Below, piece after piece: positions 13,250 to 34,250 of a stretch of 64,000 bases of DNA. The notes beneath the pieces are model-generated. The model worked only from the letters and a program-made list of their open reading frames with translations. It did no database searches and was not told the origin of the DNA. The stretch is from Neocallimastix lanati (nom. inval.) (lineage: Eukaryota > Neocallimastigomycota > Neocallimastigomycetes > Neocallimastigales > Neocallimastigaceae), in the NCBI GenBank assembly GCA_016946835.1, contig JACVTC010000083.1:584501-648500 (forward strand), read 5' to 3'. Position numbers and translations under genes: made by a program. Numbering within the stretch: position 1 is the first letter of the stretch; every line of letters starts with the position of its first letter.

Positions 13250-16200
13250 ATGGGTAAAACACAAAAGAAGACAGGTAAGGGACGTTTAGATAAGTACTAC
13301 TACTTAGCTAAGGAACAAGGTTACAGAGCACGTTCAGCTTTCAAGTTAATTCATCTTAACAAAAAATATAATTTCTTAGCTAAAGCTAGAGTACTTATCG
13401 ATCTCTGTGCTGCACCTGGAGGTTGGATGCAAGTTGCCTCTAAGCACATGCCAGCTAATAGTATTATTATTGGTAATTTAAATTTTAATAAACTTTTTAT
13501 ATTTAATATATATATAACAATTCTCAAAAAAAAAAAAAAAAATAAAATAAAAAATAAAAATAAAATAAAGATAAAGATAAAGAAAATATAATAAAATTTA
13601 TATGTTATATAATGAAATATATATATGTTTTAATTTTAATTAAATATAAATTAAAATTAATATAAAAATTCAAATAAATAGGTGTTGATTTGGATCCAAT
13701 TAAGCCAATTCCAAGATGTATTTCATTTGTTGAAGATATTACTACAGACAAATGTCGTGCTACTTTACGTGGTGAATTAAAACAATGGAAAGCTGATGTG
13801 TAAGATATATAAATATTGATAATGTATTTAATGTATTGAAATTATTTAATAATAATAATAATAATAATAATTTATATTAATAGTGTATTACATGATGGTG
13901 CGCCAAACGTTGGTTCAGCATGGCTTCAAGATGCTTATACACAATCAGAATTAACACTTTCTGCTTTGAAATTGGCAACAGACTTTTTAACAAAGGGTGG
14001 TACATTTGTTACAAAAGTTTTCCGTTCACAAGATTATAACTCTTTAATTTGGGTATTCAGCCAACTTTTCCACACTGTAGAAGCAACAAAACCACCAAGT
14101 TCTAGAAATGTGTCTGCAGAAATTTTCGTTGTTTGTCAAGGATTTAAGAGTGTTAAAATTGATCCAAAATTCCTTGATCCAAAATATGTTTTTAAGCAAT
14201 TAGATCTTACAACTGAAGAAAGTATTATTGAAAAAAATAGAGGAGCTGTGATGAATGATTTACTACATCCAGAAGTAAGTATATTTTTTAATATATGATT
14301 AGGTTTATTAAAAATAAATTAATTCAAAAGCAAAATATTAATGATAATATTAAATAAATGGAATTTATAATTTTAATTTTTTTTTTATATATAAATATTA
14401 TATTTTATTATAATTACTACTATTTACAGAAAAAAAGAAGACAACGTGATGGTTATGCTGATAATGATTATACATTATATCATGCTACTAAGGTTTCAGA
14501 TTTCATTTATAGTGATGAACCAATTGATATTTTAGCAAGATCAAGCGCATTAACGTTTAAAGATGATGAAGAATCTAAGGAAATTTATAAAAACCCATTA
14601 ACTACTGATGATATTAAAGTTAATTGTGATGATTTAAAGGTATTAAGTAAGAAAGAATATAAATTATTATTAAAATGGAGGGAAAGTATTCGTAAATACA
14701 TGAAATTAGATAAAAAAAAGGAAGAAAAGAAAGAAGAAAAAATCGTTGAAGAAGAGGAAGAAGAAAATTCATCAGATGAAGAAAGAAGAGTTATGAAAGA
14801 ATTAAGTGATATTAAAAAAGAAGAAGCTAAAAAAATAAAAAGACAAAAGAAGAAAGATCGTAAAGCTAAGGCTAAAGTTATTAAGAAAATGCAAATGGGT
14901 ATGGAAGCTCCATTTGATATCGGTATTGAAGCTGGTACAATTGGTCAAGGTGATTCAGAACATCTTTTCAGTATTAATAATATTGGAAAAGAAACAAATC
15001 TTAATATTTTAAGAAATGAAAGTGTTAATGCTATTCCGGAAATTGATGATCAAGGTGATCAAGATATTTATTATGGTTCTGGTGGTGAAGAAGAAACATC
15101 AGAATCAGAATCTGATTCTGATATGGATGAAGATGAAAAGAGATATAAGAAATTAGGAAAGAGTATGGATATGATATATGAACTTCATAAAGATAGACAA
15201 ATGAGTCGTGAAGCTAAGGCTAAAGCTAAGAGTGAAAAGTTGAATAGATACGAAGAATGGAATGGTGTAGAAGAAGAGATTAGAAAACTTACCGAAAAAC
15301 AAATTAAGGAAAAAGGTGAAAATGATTATAGTAGTTCAGATTCAGATTCAGAAACTGATTCTGAAGTTGAACTTGAAGGTAATGAAAATGAAATAGATGA
15401 TGAAGACGGTAAAAATGTTACCTATAAAATTAATGATTCATATGATGATTCAGAGGATATTAAGAGAGAAGGTAATAATCTTTCTAAAAAGGCAAAACTT
15501 TTCTTCTCTAATGATGTATTTAAGGGAATTGACCTTCACGAAGGTGAAGATGATGAAGATGACGTAGAAGAACAAGAGGATGAAATTGAAGAACAAGAAC
15601 AACAAGTTCCAGAAGTTAAAAAGTCATCCTTCTATGACGATAGTAGTAGTAGCAGTAGTGAAGATGAAATTGATGAAAGAAAGAATAAAAAGAAGAAGGA
15701 TAAGAAAAAGAAAGAAAAAAATGAAAAGAAGAGAAAGAGAAATGAAATGGATGATGATGACTTTGAAATTGTTCCAATTGCTCAAACATATGAATCTGAT
15801 GAAGAAATGGATTATACTCTTATGGATCCCGAGGCATACACCATGGCTCAACAACTTATTACTAAAAAGGGTAAGCGTGACTTAATTGATGATTCTTATA
15901 ATAGACGTGTACACTATTATACAGATGGTTTACCAGAATGGTTCCTTAATGATGAAAGAGAATATAATAAACCACCACAAAAGCCAGTTACCAAAGAAGC
16001 AGTTAAAATAGTTAGAGATAAATTGAAGGCATTAAATGCTAGACCAATTAAAAAGGTTGCCGAAGCAAGAGCTCGTAAGAAGATGAAGGCTATTAATAAA
16101 TTAGAAAAGATTAAAAAGAAAGCTGCAGTTATGTGGGATAATGATGCAGATGGTGAAATGAATGATAAACAAAAATTACAAACTATTCAAAAAATGATTA

Positions 16201-16382
16201 ATAATGCTGGTAAAAAGAAGAAGAATGAAGTTAAACTTGTTGTTGCTAAAGGTTTTAATCGTGGTATTAAAGGTCGTCCAAAGGGTGTTAAGGGACGTTA
16301 TAAGATGGTAGATGCTAGAATGAAAAAGGAATTACGTGCAGCTAAAAGACGTGAAAAGGAAAATAAAAAGAGAAGAAGATAA
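13250..16382 (+). CDS. SPB1: SPB1-like 2'-O-ribose/rRNA methyltransferase (pre-60S maturation)
   Basis: Four exons (13250-13472, 13682-13799, 13884-14274, 14430-16382) join in phase to 894 residues. The N-terminal 230 residues are an FtsJ/RrmJ methyltransferase: SAM-binding DLCAAPGGW, then [10 protein letters not shown] (catalytic Asp), then [11 protein letters not shown] (catalytic Lys) and [12 protein letters not shown] long middle section is acidic and lysine-rich (Glu/Asp/Ser runs). The C-terminal 200 residues form the Spb1_C domain, containing [10 protein letters not shown] and [20 protein letters not shown]. In yeast, Spb1 methylates the 25S rRNA A-loop in late nucleolar pre-60S particles. 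Length is close to the yeast protein. The first intron cuts within the SAM domain directly after IIIG. Confidence 0.95.
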
Positions 16383-18521
<2,139 letters not shown>

Positions 18522-20792
18522 ATGCCATCCATTAGAAGCACTTTATTACTTCTTGGTGCAAGCACTGTTTTAGCTTCAAGAAAGCGTGCTAATGATGAAT
18601 ATGCACAACGTGCTATTAACACATATAATACTGTTACTGGTAATGGTTCATACAAATCAAGTTATTTCTCACCAGAAGTTGTTCCATACCACTCTATTGA
18701 AACTCTTATGGTTGAAGCTCCAGATCAAGGTCACGAATCTGTATCTGAAACTTTTTCTTTCTGGGTTTGGTTAGAAGCCGTTAATGGTAAACTTACAGGT
18801 GATTACTCGGGTGTTGAAAAAGCATGGTCTTACCTAGAAAAGCACATGATTCCAGATAGTAAGAATCAACCAGGTATGAGTAGATACAATCCATCCTCAC
18901 CAGCTACTTATGCTCCAGAAGATGATGATATTACGAACTACCCAGCTAGACTTGTCTTCCAAGATGGTATTGTCGGTCAGGATCCAATTGCTCAGGAACT
19001 TCAACAAGCTTATGGTACTTGGGATATTTATGCTATGCACTGGATTATTGATGGTGATAACTGGTATGGATATGGTCAACAAGGTGATGGTACATCTAAG
19101 CCATCTTTCATTAACACTTTCCAACGTGGTGCTTCCGAATCTGCTTGGAAGACTGTTCCACATCCATGTTGGGAAACATTCAAGTGGGGTGGTTCAAATG
19201 GTTTCTTAGATCTTTTCACTTTAGATAACAATTACTCTAAGCAATGGAGATACACTGATGCACCAGATGCTGATGCTCGTGCTATTCAAGGTGCTTACTT
19301 TGCTTGGCTTTGGGCTAAGGAGGATGGTAAAAACCTTTCATCCCTTGCTTCTAAGGCTGCTAAGCTTGGTGATTACTTACGTTACTCTCACTATGATAAG
19401 TATTTCAAGAAGATTGGTAACTGTGTTGGCTATCAACAATGTCAAGCTGGATCTGGTAAGAATTCAGCTCACTACCTTATTTCATGGTACTTCTCATGGG
19501 GTGGTGGTTTACAAGGTGATTGGTCTTGGAGAATTGGTTCTTCTCACACTCACAGTGGTTACCAATCTCCATTAGCTGCATGGATTCTTTCTACTGAATC
19601 TGCTTTCAAACCAAAGTCTGCTTCTGGTGCTAAGGATTGGGCTACTTCTTTAGAACGTCAAATAGAATTATTCAGATGGTTACAAACTTCTGAAGGTTGT
19701 ATTGCTGGTGGTGCCACCAATTCATGGCAAGGTCATTACGCTCAACCAGATAGCTCAATTACTTCCTTCTACGGTATGTGGTACGATTGGCAACCAGTTT
19801 ACCACGACCCACCATCCAATAACTGGACTGGTATGCAAGGTTGGGGTATGGAACGTACTTGTTGTTACTACTACCTTTCTGGTGATGAAAAAGCTGGTCT
19901 TGTTTGTCAGAACTGGGCTAAATGGGTTAAGGCAAATACTCGTGTTAGTGGTGGTCAAATTGTTCATGCTACTAACCTTTCCTGGGAAGGTAGTCCAGAT
20001 GAATGGAATTCTTCAAACTTCAACAAGGCTAATCTTAACGCTTCCCTTCATGGTACTGTTTCTGCTGAAGGTATTGATCTTGGTTCAATTGCCTCAATTA
20101 TTAAGGGTTTGATGTGGGTCTCCATGAAGGATAATGATCAAGAAGGTATTAACCTTGTTATTGATGTTATGGATGCTATTGAAAACTACAAGGATGACGA
20201 AGGTTACTGTGCTGATGAAGCTCGTGAAGACTATGCCAAGTTCTCATCTGAAGTTTACATTCCATCTGGATGGTCTGGTAAGAACGCTCAAGGTGCAAAC
20301 ATTAAGAATGGTGTTACTTTCATTGATATTCGTCCAAAATACAAACAAGATCCAGATTGGGCACAAGTTGAAAACTTCATTAATGGAGGAGAACCACCAA
20401 GATTCCGTTACCACAGATTCTGGGGTCAAACTGAAATTATGGTTGCCAATGGTCTTATTTCTATTTATGGATTAAGTAAGGATGGTAGTAGCGGTGGTGG
20501 TAGTAGCGGCGGTAGTTGCTCTTCTTCTATTCAAAGACAAGGTTACAAATGTTGTAAGCCTGGATGTGAAATTATTTATGTTGATAATGATGGAAATTGG
20601 GGTGTTGAAAATGGTCAATGGTGTGGATGTGGTGATGGCACTTCCTCTGCTTCTGCTTCTTGTCCAAAGGCTATTACTGACCAAGGATACAATTGTTGCT
20701 CATCTTGTTCCTTCGTGTACTACACCGATAGTGATGGTAACTGGGGTGTTGAAAACAACGACTGGTGTGGTATGCCATCAAACTGCAATTAA
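18522..20792 (+). CDS. GH48 cellulase (processive cellobiohydrolase) with two fungal dockerins
   Basis: Intronless, 756 residues. A signal peptide ([18 protein letters not shown]) is followed by a GH48 domain (about 30-645). GH48 hallmarks include [18 protein letters not shown] followed by [14 protein letters not shown] (which contains the acidic residues implicated in catalysis), [15 protein letters not shown], and the C-terminal [21 protein letters not shown] Gly/Ser linker follows ([10 protein letters not shown]), then two CBM10-type dockerins, each with six Cys and a DGNWGVEN core. GH48 is the main processive exocellulase of bacterial and gut-fungal cellulosomes; the fungal copies are generally considered bacterial acquisitions. 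Lack of introns and markedly higher GC with preferred codons (GGT, AAG, TTC, AAC) set it apart from neighbouring genes and suggest very high expression. Start chosen at the Met beginning the signal peptide. Confidence 0.97.
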   Translation: MPSIRSTLLLLGASTVLASRKRANDEYAQRAINTYNTVTGNGSYKSSYFSPEVVPYHSIETLMVEAPDQGHESVSETFSFWVWLEAVNGKLTGDYSGVEKAWSYLEKHMIPDSKNQPGMSRYNPSSPATYAPEDDDITNYPARLVFQDGIVGQDPIAQELQQAYGTWDIYAMHWIIDGDNWYGYGQQGDGTSKPSFINTFQRGASESAWKTVPHPCWETFKWGGSNGFLDLFTLDNNYSKQWRYTDAPDADARAIQGAYFAWLWAKEDGKNLSSLASKAAKLGDYLRYSHYDKYFKKIGNCVGYQQCQAGSGKNSAHYLISWYFSWGGGLQGDWSWRIGSSHTHSGYQSPLAAWILSTESAFKPKSASGAKDWATSLERQIELFRWLQTSEGCIAGGATNSWQGHYAQPDSSITSFYGMWYDWQPVYHDPPSNNWTGMQGWGMERTCCYYYLSGDEKAGLVCQNWAKWVKANTRVSGGQIVHATNLSWEGSPDEWNSSNFNKANLNASLHGTVSAEGIDLGSIASIIKGLMWVSMKDNDQEGINLVIDVMDAIENYKDDEGYCADEAREDYAKFSSEVYIPSGWSGKNAQGANIKNGVTFIDIRPKYKQDPDWAQVENFINGGEPPRFRYHRFWGQTEIMVANGLISIYGLSKDGSSGGGSSGGSCSSSIQRQGYKCCKPGCEIIYVDNDGNWGVENGQWCGCGDGTSSASASCPKAITDQGYNCCSSCSFVYYTDSDGNWGVENNDWCGMPSNCN

Positions 20793-22319
20793 TTAGATGT
20801 AAAACTTAAGCATTAAGCAAATTGGAAAAAAAAAAAATAATATTTTTATAGAAAAAAATTTATATATATTTAAAAAATTTTGAAATAGAGAAAAAAAATT
20901 TTTAATAATGTATTAATGAAGTATTTCAAAATGTATATATATAAAATAAAAATAGAATGAAATAAAAATAAAAGAAATAATAAAAAAAATATTAAATTAA
21001 ATGATTTATAACTATAATGTGATTTATTTATAATGTGATTTATTTAATGAAATAAGTATTGTTGGTGTTTATGGTAAATATATTTTTATAAAATTATAAT
21101 AAAATGATTCATTAAAGTGAAAATAAGAAAACAATAGTAATAATGACAATTTCTATAATTTATAGTTCATATATACTCTTAATTTTTTTTATTACATATA
21201 AATAGTAATATATTATACCTTATTTATTATCATTAAATATGTAATTTTGAAAGTCTTTTCTTTTAAATATATGATTTATATTTTTTCTATTTTCATAGAA
21301 TAGAAATAGAAAACAATTATTATTAAATAAATTAAATTAATATAAAAAATAGCTTATATTATTATGAAATTTAATTATTTTCCGATTCATTTTATAACTT
21401 ATAAAAATTTTAATAATTTAACTTTATTATATAATTTTTATTACATGTGAAACATAAAAATAAAGTTTTAAAAAAAAAAAATCTAATGATTTGAAAAAAT
21501 ATTTATATATTTTTATTTATTATAAAAAAATATTAATAATATATTTTCAGATTCTTTTTTTTTTATAGTTTTTTCTCTAATAATGATATTTTTAAACTTT
21601 TTTTTTTTTTTAATATCATACAAAGTAATGCTTTTTTATTTAAATATAAATTAATTATTTATAATATTTTGATTTTTATATTAAAATTTTATAATTTTGA
21701 GGAAAAAATAAATTAAAATTCACTGATACTTATTAATATCAACTTTATATTAAATTAAATTACTGAAAATTTTCATTGGTTAAAGTTTAATTAGTAATAT
21801 TTTATTTGATTTAAATAAAAGAAATTTAAAATATCAAGAAAAGTCCATAGTTTTGAATTATATTGATTTAAATTATTAATAACAAATATAAGAAAAAAGA
21901 AAAATAGTAAAAAATATATATATATATGTATATAATAAAATAAAAAAATAATTAAAAAAGGATTTATTAACTATTGCTTAAATATTAAATACATGTAAAA
22001 ATTAATTATTCGAATTTATAATCACTGATTATAATTAAGAGATGAATAATTAAATTAATAATAAATATTATAGTTTTTAACTTTTTTTTTTTATATTTTA
22101 GTTTTTTTTTATTTTATTATTTATTTATTTTTATTTATATTTTTATTATTATTAAAACATAAAAATTAAATTTAATGATTATATAATTATGTAATTATAA
22201 GATTATTATTGTAATCAAATTTAATTATTTGAAAGAAAGTTTATATTATAATGTATTCATAACAATTGAATTAATATAAAAGATAATGTAAATATAAATA
22301 TTTGTCATGGAATTCAAAT
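20793..22319. other. AT-rich intergenic region
   Basis: Nothing gene-like seen. Contains a small direct repeat (AATGTGATTTATTTA twice) at about 21017-21046 and T-runs. Confidence 0.6.
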
Positions 22320-23197
22320 ATATATTATTACGATAGTACTTTTGGGCTTTACTAATGTCTCATGTGATGGAGTATATGGACAATGCGTAAATTTTCAAGA
22401 TAAAAGTTGTCGTATTAGTGGCTACACATGAAAGGTCAAAAATAGATGATATTTACAATGTGTTGAAGGTTCATCAAATTCATCAAACAATTCCAATAAT
22501 TAGTCTTCTAATAATGTCCTAATGATACATCAAATAACTCATACCAAACATACCTTGTGACGTACCTAGTAACCCATCTAGTAACCCATCTGGTAACTTA
22601 CTTAATAACATACCCAATAACACACCCATTAACTCTCCTAATAAAATGCTTTTTGATTATGTTACCAATGCAGTAAATAATCAAACTAAATCTGGCCAAA
22701 GTGCTAGATCTTACTAGCGTGATGGTAGATGAAATACTTTAATTAATGGCTTTTCTAAAGGAGATTACGTATTTATTCAAATTGATCATAATTATGTAGG
22801 TGGTCCAAATGCTGCCTCTGAAATAGTTTCCCATGGTATATTAGTCAAATGGCACAACAAGTAATTACTAAAGGTGCTACTTCTTTCTAAAGTTTAGTTT
22901 TGATCAATGAAAAGTTCCAAAAGGTAATCGTTTCTAAGGTTAAATAAAATTTGATTCAGATCAAATAAAAAATCCTTTCATTGATTTTTACCGTTGCAGG
23001 TCAGTAGGAAAACTTAGTAAAGATTATCTTCAAGTAAATATTTTGTTCCCGACTGATTATAAACATACTTCACTAGCTGCTATTGATTTTAATGCACAAT
23101 TAATTATTAATGCATTTAAATGCTAAAAAATTAATGATTTAGTTGCTGTATTAAATAATAAAGGTCAGAGTGTTTACAACTCATGTACCATTTAAAT
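22320..23197 (+). pseudogene. Decayed CBM1 + rhamnogalacturonan acetylesterase (CE12) gene
   Basis: Following homology across frames gives a cellulose-binding CBM1-like module (SCDGVYGQC, then SGYT, stop, KVKNR, stop, YLQC), a Ser/Asn/Pro-rich linker (SNPSSNPSGNLLNN), and a CE12 esterase. The CE12 part shows SGQSARSY, stop, RDGR, then GDYVFIQIDHNYVGGPN (the family GDxVxIxFGHND block) and near the end PTDYKHTSLAAIDFNAQL (the family Asp..His-Thr block). The normal GHND is degraded to DHNY. At least six in-frame stops and several frame changes rule out function. The intact ancestor would have been a secreted pectin deacetylase, fitting the neighbouring GH48 and the GH53 galactanase. No dockerin is visible; binding would have been through CBM1. 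Confidence 0.75.
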
Positions 23198-23778
23198 ATA
23201 AAAAATTGATTTTATTATTTCATATTTTATTGATTCCCATTTCTATTTCTTGTATAAATTAAAGATAATTATAAGAAGAAAATTTATATATTATTTGGTA
23301 TGAAATGAATTATATATAATACAAAACTAGTCCAATAAATTTACATAAAATTAATTTTAATAAATAATAATAAAAATATAAATATAAAGAAAAAATAAAA
23401 TATAAAATAATTAAAATAATTAACCTGTATATATTAAATTTTAAATTATTATAATTAATTATTTATTTATTTTAAATATATAATTTAATATTATTTATAA
23501 TTTATACTACCATTTATAAGTTTATATATAGCACTAATATTATTTGGTAAATCATTTTAAATATATATTACAAGCACTATAATTTTATATTAAATATAAT
23601 TTTTTATTAATATATCTTTTTAATAGACTATTTTGAATGTATAAATGATTATAATTTACAAAATAATAGTTATTACTTAATACGTTCATTTTAATAAAAT
23701 ATATATTCATCATATTTGGATGAATATTGTTATATTCTGTCTATATTTTATTTGTATAGATAAGTTAATAAAACTTAT
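23198..23778. other. AT-rich intergenic region
   Basis: No gene or structured element seen between the CE12 pseudogene and the kinesin 3' end. Confidence 0.6.
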
Positions 23779-26870
<3,092 letters not shown>

Positions 26871-27441
26871 AATTATTAATAAATATAATAGTATATATGT
26901 AAAAAATTTTATTGCTATAATTTTAACACTTTTTGTAGATTATTTATATACTAACTATTTATTTAAATATTTTAACAAAATAATATTACTTTTAATTATT
27001 GTAATTTTTTTAATTCAATAAAGTACAAAGAATAAATATTTATTTATATGTACACTTTTTTTCGTCTTCTTTTATTTGGCTTTTTTTATATAATAATTAT
27101 ATATACTATTCCTTTTTCATTAATTATGTATTTTAATATAATTTACATGTATTATATTAAAATGATCAAAAAAATTTTTATTTTCAAACTTTAAAAATAA
27201 AAGTTTTTATTAATCTAATCTCCCAATGTTTTATGAATAAAAAAAAAATCACCAAAAATAATTTTTTTTGTTAAAAATTATATGGCAAATTTTAAGAAAT
27301 AATTAAACTATTATTATGTAAGATTAATTCCTATTATTATTAAATTAAATTTTTATTATAAAAAATAAAATATTAAATACACTCTTTTTTTTTTTTTTTT
27401 TTTTTTTAATAATTATGGAAATATTATTATTATTATGTTTT

Positions 27442-27493
<52 letters not shown>

Positions 27494-28680
27494 TTATTTA
27501 TATATTTATTTAATTATTTATTTATTTTCTTATACATTAGAAATTAAATTTTAATTTTATTAAAAAGACCAAGCTGTTACTTTACTTCCATATCTTGAAT
27601 TATTACTTTCGGTCATTTTTAATTGTTTCTTCTTTTAATTATTTAAATTTTACATACTTTTATATGCAATTTTATTTATTAATCCTAATGTTTTATTATA
27701 TTCCTTTCAAAGAGTCAAATGAGACTCATAATCTGTTATAAAATGGAAACTAGATTTTAATTTTGCTAAGAAGACCTCGTTTTATTAAATTATTCACTAA
27801 TAAATTAATTTATTATATATTATATTTACATATATCTATTATGTATATCATGTGATTAATAATACGCCATTATTACATAGACTAATACATACATTTATGA
27901 TATACTATAATTACTTAATGATTTATGTTTATATATATTTATTATTTTATACAATATTAAACTTAATTTCTATCATTTTTTTTTTAATAATTATGATAAT
28001 ATTAATTTTTTTTTTTTTTTTTTTGATTAATTATAATATTTTTTTTTAGTTTTTTTTTATAAATATATATATTTTCATAAAATATATTATAAATAATAAA
28101 TAAATATATGATTTGAAATTTATTATTGTGTAACTACTATAATTTTTATAATAAAAAATTTTGTTATGTATAAATAAATTAAATATGTATCTAAATTATG
28201 ATATAATAAATATATCTAAAAAAATTATGTAAAATTCGACAATCCTTTTTTTATATAGCTTTTTCTGTTGTGATAAGTGTATTTTAAATTCCCTTTTTTT
28301 TTTTTGGAAAGTACGATCAGTGAAAAAATTTAATTTAAGAAGTGTTAAAATAATACTAATACTTAAAAATTGATATATATATATATATTTGGACAAAGAA
28401 TAAACTAAAAAACTTATCGTTGTAAAATTTTAAAAAGAATAATATTTTAAAACTATTTTTCTTTTTATTATTTTTATTCAATTAATTTATAAAATAGTCT
28501 TTAATGTTATAATATGGTTTTATATATAAATAATAAATACAGTAATAATAATTAATCTAAAGATTAAAGAACTGTTTAAATTACATAATTCTATTCTTTT
28601 TTATTTTATTATTTATATTTATCTTTTAATTAAAGTTTTATTAATTTATAAAATATAATGAAATATAATAATATTTAAAA
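26871..28680. other. Divergent intergenic region between kinesin and ROK1
   Basis: AT-rich, with T-runs at about 27381-27408 and 27443-27491. A short imperfect repeat ([21 protein letters not shown]) occurs at about 27549 and 27754. No gene recognised; it must contain the promoters of both flanking genes. Confidence 0.55.
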
Positions 28681-28689
28681 ATAACTTGT

Positions 28690-28905
28690 AAAATATTTCA
28701 TTACGAGGAGCCATCAATATGTAAATTTCTTCATCTTATTTTGAATTAAGATAAGCAACTTTAATATCCATCTGGTTAATATTAAAGTAATTTTGAACTA
28801 TAACAGAAATTACTGCTTTAAAAGTATCCTGTTTAAATGTTTGGGAAAATGTATTATTATAAACAATTCAATATATTTGATTAAATCCTCTTGCATATAA
28901 AATTA
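28690..28905 (-). mobile_element. Ty1/copia-type retrotransposon RT remnant
   Basis: In one minus-strand frame with two stop codons the sequence reads YARGFNQIY, stop, IVYNNTFSQTFKQDTFKA, VISVIVQN, NINQMDIKVAYLNSK, stop, DEEIYI. This matches the conserved copia RVT_2 block (ARGFxQ...G.DY..TFSP.....T.R...A.......QMDVKxAYLNG.L.EEIYM), which contains the first catalytic Asp. Only about 70 codons remain; no LTRs, integrase or protease identified. Confidence 0.8.
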
Positions 28906-28919
28906 TGACTAATATTGTT

Positions 28920-29444
28920 CAAACTTCATATAAATAATATTATATAAAATTACTTTTTATATGTATTAAATTAAAAACATATATTAATTATATTTTATTA
29001 TAATAATTTTTGAAAAATTATTTTGTTAAAATATTTTTATTAGAAAAAAAAAAAAAAAAAACAATATTTAAATTAATGATTTATTTAAATAATTTAATTC
29101 AAGAAATAATTAATATTAATGTATTTTCTGATATATTCATTGGAATTATTTGAAATATTTATAAATTATTTAGATATTGATTTTTAGTTAAGTATAAAAG
29201 AAAAGAGTTTATACTTGTTTTCTCTTATTTCCAGTGTATCACTCATAAACAAAGACAATTGATTATTTTATAATTAACATTAGTTCATTATAAAATGATA
29301 TTATAAATAATTTCGACAATTTAAATAATATATAATTTATAATAAAATATAAATATTTAAGATAAAAAAATTTACCAATCTTTTAATAATTACAATATAT
29401 AAAAATTACATTTTTAATATATGCACTATATAAATATATTTCTT

Positions 29445-29482
<38 letters not shown>

Positions 29483-29527
29483 TCATAAATAAATATATAT
29501 ATATGATTTTTTTTTAATATATAATTA

Positions 29528-29558
<31 letters not shown>

Positions 29559-29587
29559 TTTAGAAAGTAGAATTATAATAAAATAAA
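28920..29587. other. Upstream region of ROK1
   Basis: AT-rich. Contains a small inverted repeat (AGTATAAA...TTTATACT, about 29190-29216), T-runs at about 29451-29477, and an AT-dinucleotide tract ending just before the ROK1 start. Confidence 0.5.
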
Positions 29588-32532
<2,945 letters not shown>

Positions 32533-32657
32533 ATTATTCATTTTAAATTATTTATTAATTTAATTAATAAATTATATTTACTTATTTATTATTTATTTAT
32601 TTGATCAATAGCTAATAGATGTATTAATACTTTTCATTTAATTTATTATTAATTATT

Positions 32658-32688
<31 letters not shown>

Positions 32689-32920
32689 CTTATTTATTAT
32701 TATTATTATTAGTAGTAGTAGTAATATTTTAAAGAAAACATTAATTATTTATTATTAAATAATTAAATAGATTATGTTAATAAACTTTTAAAACTATAAT
32801 TAATTAATTAATTAAAAGAATGTTTTATTGAATTACTCATTTATTTTTTATTTATCATTTATTAATTTAATGAACTATGTACATTTATTAAAAATATTAC
32901 TGTTAATAAATTGAAATTAA

Positions 32921-34141
32921 TTATGCTGACATTTTCATGAATATCTTTCCATGTGGATTATAATCAATAATTTCAATATCATCAAAAGTGAATTCTTCAA
33001 TTTCTTTTAAAATTTGATCTACACTTTTATTTGTTTTTAGTTTATTATCTGATTTTTTTTGAATTTTACTTTGATGTTCAATTTCATCTTTTTCATTTAA
33101 ACTTTTCTTTTTTATTATTAATTTTGGGAATGGTCTTGGAACTCTTTTTATTTGTTCTTGTAGAGCTTCAATATGATTATTATAAATATGTGTATCACCC
33201 ATATCATGAATAAAAGTTCCAGGTTTAATTCCAATTACATGAGCAATTATACAAGTTAATAAAGAATAACTAGCAATATTAAATGGAACACCTAATCCAA
33301 CATCACAAGATCTCTGATAAAGGATACAAGATAATGAAGGATCCGTTTCTGGGTTTGAAACATAAAACTGACAAAACATATGACATGGTGGTAAAGCCAT
33401 TTCAGATAAATCTGTATCATGTTATTTTTATTATAATTGTAATTTTATATTTATATAAAATATATATATAAATATATTGATATATTTTTTGATTATCATT
33501 ATTTTTGATTTATTTGAAAAAGTAATAAAGTATTAAATATTATTATAAATTTTGAAAAAAATTACATATATACATATACATATATAATAAAAATAATAGA
33601 AATAGTTACCAGCTGGATTCCATGCAGACATAATAATTCTTCTATCAGTTGGCTTATTAATAATTTTATCAATAACATCACGAAGCTGATCTTTTCCTTG
33701 TCCTGTATAATCTGTGTGACAATCTATATATTTAGCTCCAAAATGACGCCATTGCCAACCATATATTGGTCCTAAATCACCTTCTTCTCTTTCAGTTAAA
33801 CCTATTTTATCAAGAAATTCACGAGAACCATTACCTTCCCATATATGAACACCTTTTTTTGATAGAATTTTTCCATCAGTATCACCTCTTAAGAACCAAA
33901 ATAATTCCTCTGCAACACCTCTAAAAAAAACTCTTTTCGTTGTTAATAGTGGGAAATGATCTTTTAATGAGAATCTTAATGGATTTGGTCCAAATATAGC
34001 TTTTGTTCCTGTACCTGTTCTATCATTTCTCATCTCTCCCTCATCTATAATTTTTTTTATTAAATTTAAATATTGTAATTCTTCCTCATTTTCAAATTTA
34101 CCGTCAATTTTTTCTTTTTTTATTTTATCTTCTGAACTCAT
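32921..34141 (-). CDS. TYMS: Thymidylate synthase (ThyA type)
   Basis: Exon 1 is 34141-33610 and exon 2 is 33411-32921, joined across a Gly/Asp-position codon (NPA-D-LSEM) to give 340 residues. It converts dUMP plus methylene-tetrahydrofolate to dTMP. Visible motifs: [68 protein letters not shown], catalytic Cys in [28 protein letters not shown] and HIYNNH. The protein is longer than the usual 265-315 residues: a Lys-rich insert of roughly 35 residues separates RVPRPFPKL from the C-terminal [17 protein letters not shown]. The gene is convergent with ROK1 (about 390 bp between stops). Confidence 0.97.
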
Positions 34142-34237
34142 TATATATATTTATCCAAATTACTTTTATAAATTTAAATTTAGCAATTATAAATTTTTAG
34201 GAAAAAAAACTTTTATATTAAAATAAATCACATATAT

Positions 34238-34250
34238 CACGTGATGACGT
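34238..34250. promoter_or_regulatory. Overlapping E-box and CRE-like half site upstream of thymidylate synthase
   Basis: CACGTG is followed immediately by TGACGT, about 100 bp upstream of the thymidylate synthase ATG. CACGTG is a bHLH site and TGACGT a bZIP site in fungi. In DNA this AT-rich such a GC-containing pair is unlikely to be random, but function is inferred only. Confidence 0.35.

Noticed and set aside
15580-15885. Frames overlapping SPB1 in alternate phases
   Set aside because: Composition is dictated by the Glu/Lys-rich SPB1 codons; no independent support.
18586-20796. Several overlapping frames on both strands within the GH48 gene
   Set aside because: They are shadow frames produced by the GC-richer coding sequence and lack any recognisable protein features.
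27852-28396. Two short hydrophobic frames in the kinesin-ROK1 intergenic region
   Set aside because: They are made of Ile/Tyr/Phe/Leu codons as expected from translating T- and AT-rich DNA; no motif or conserved pattern.
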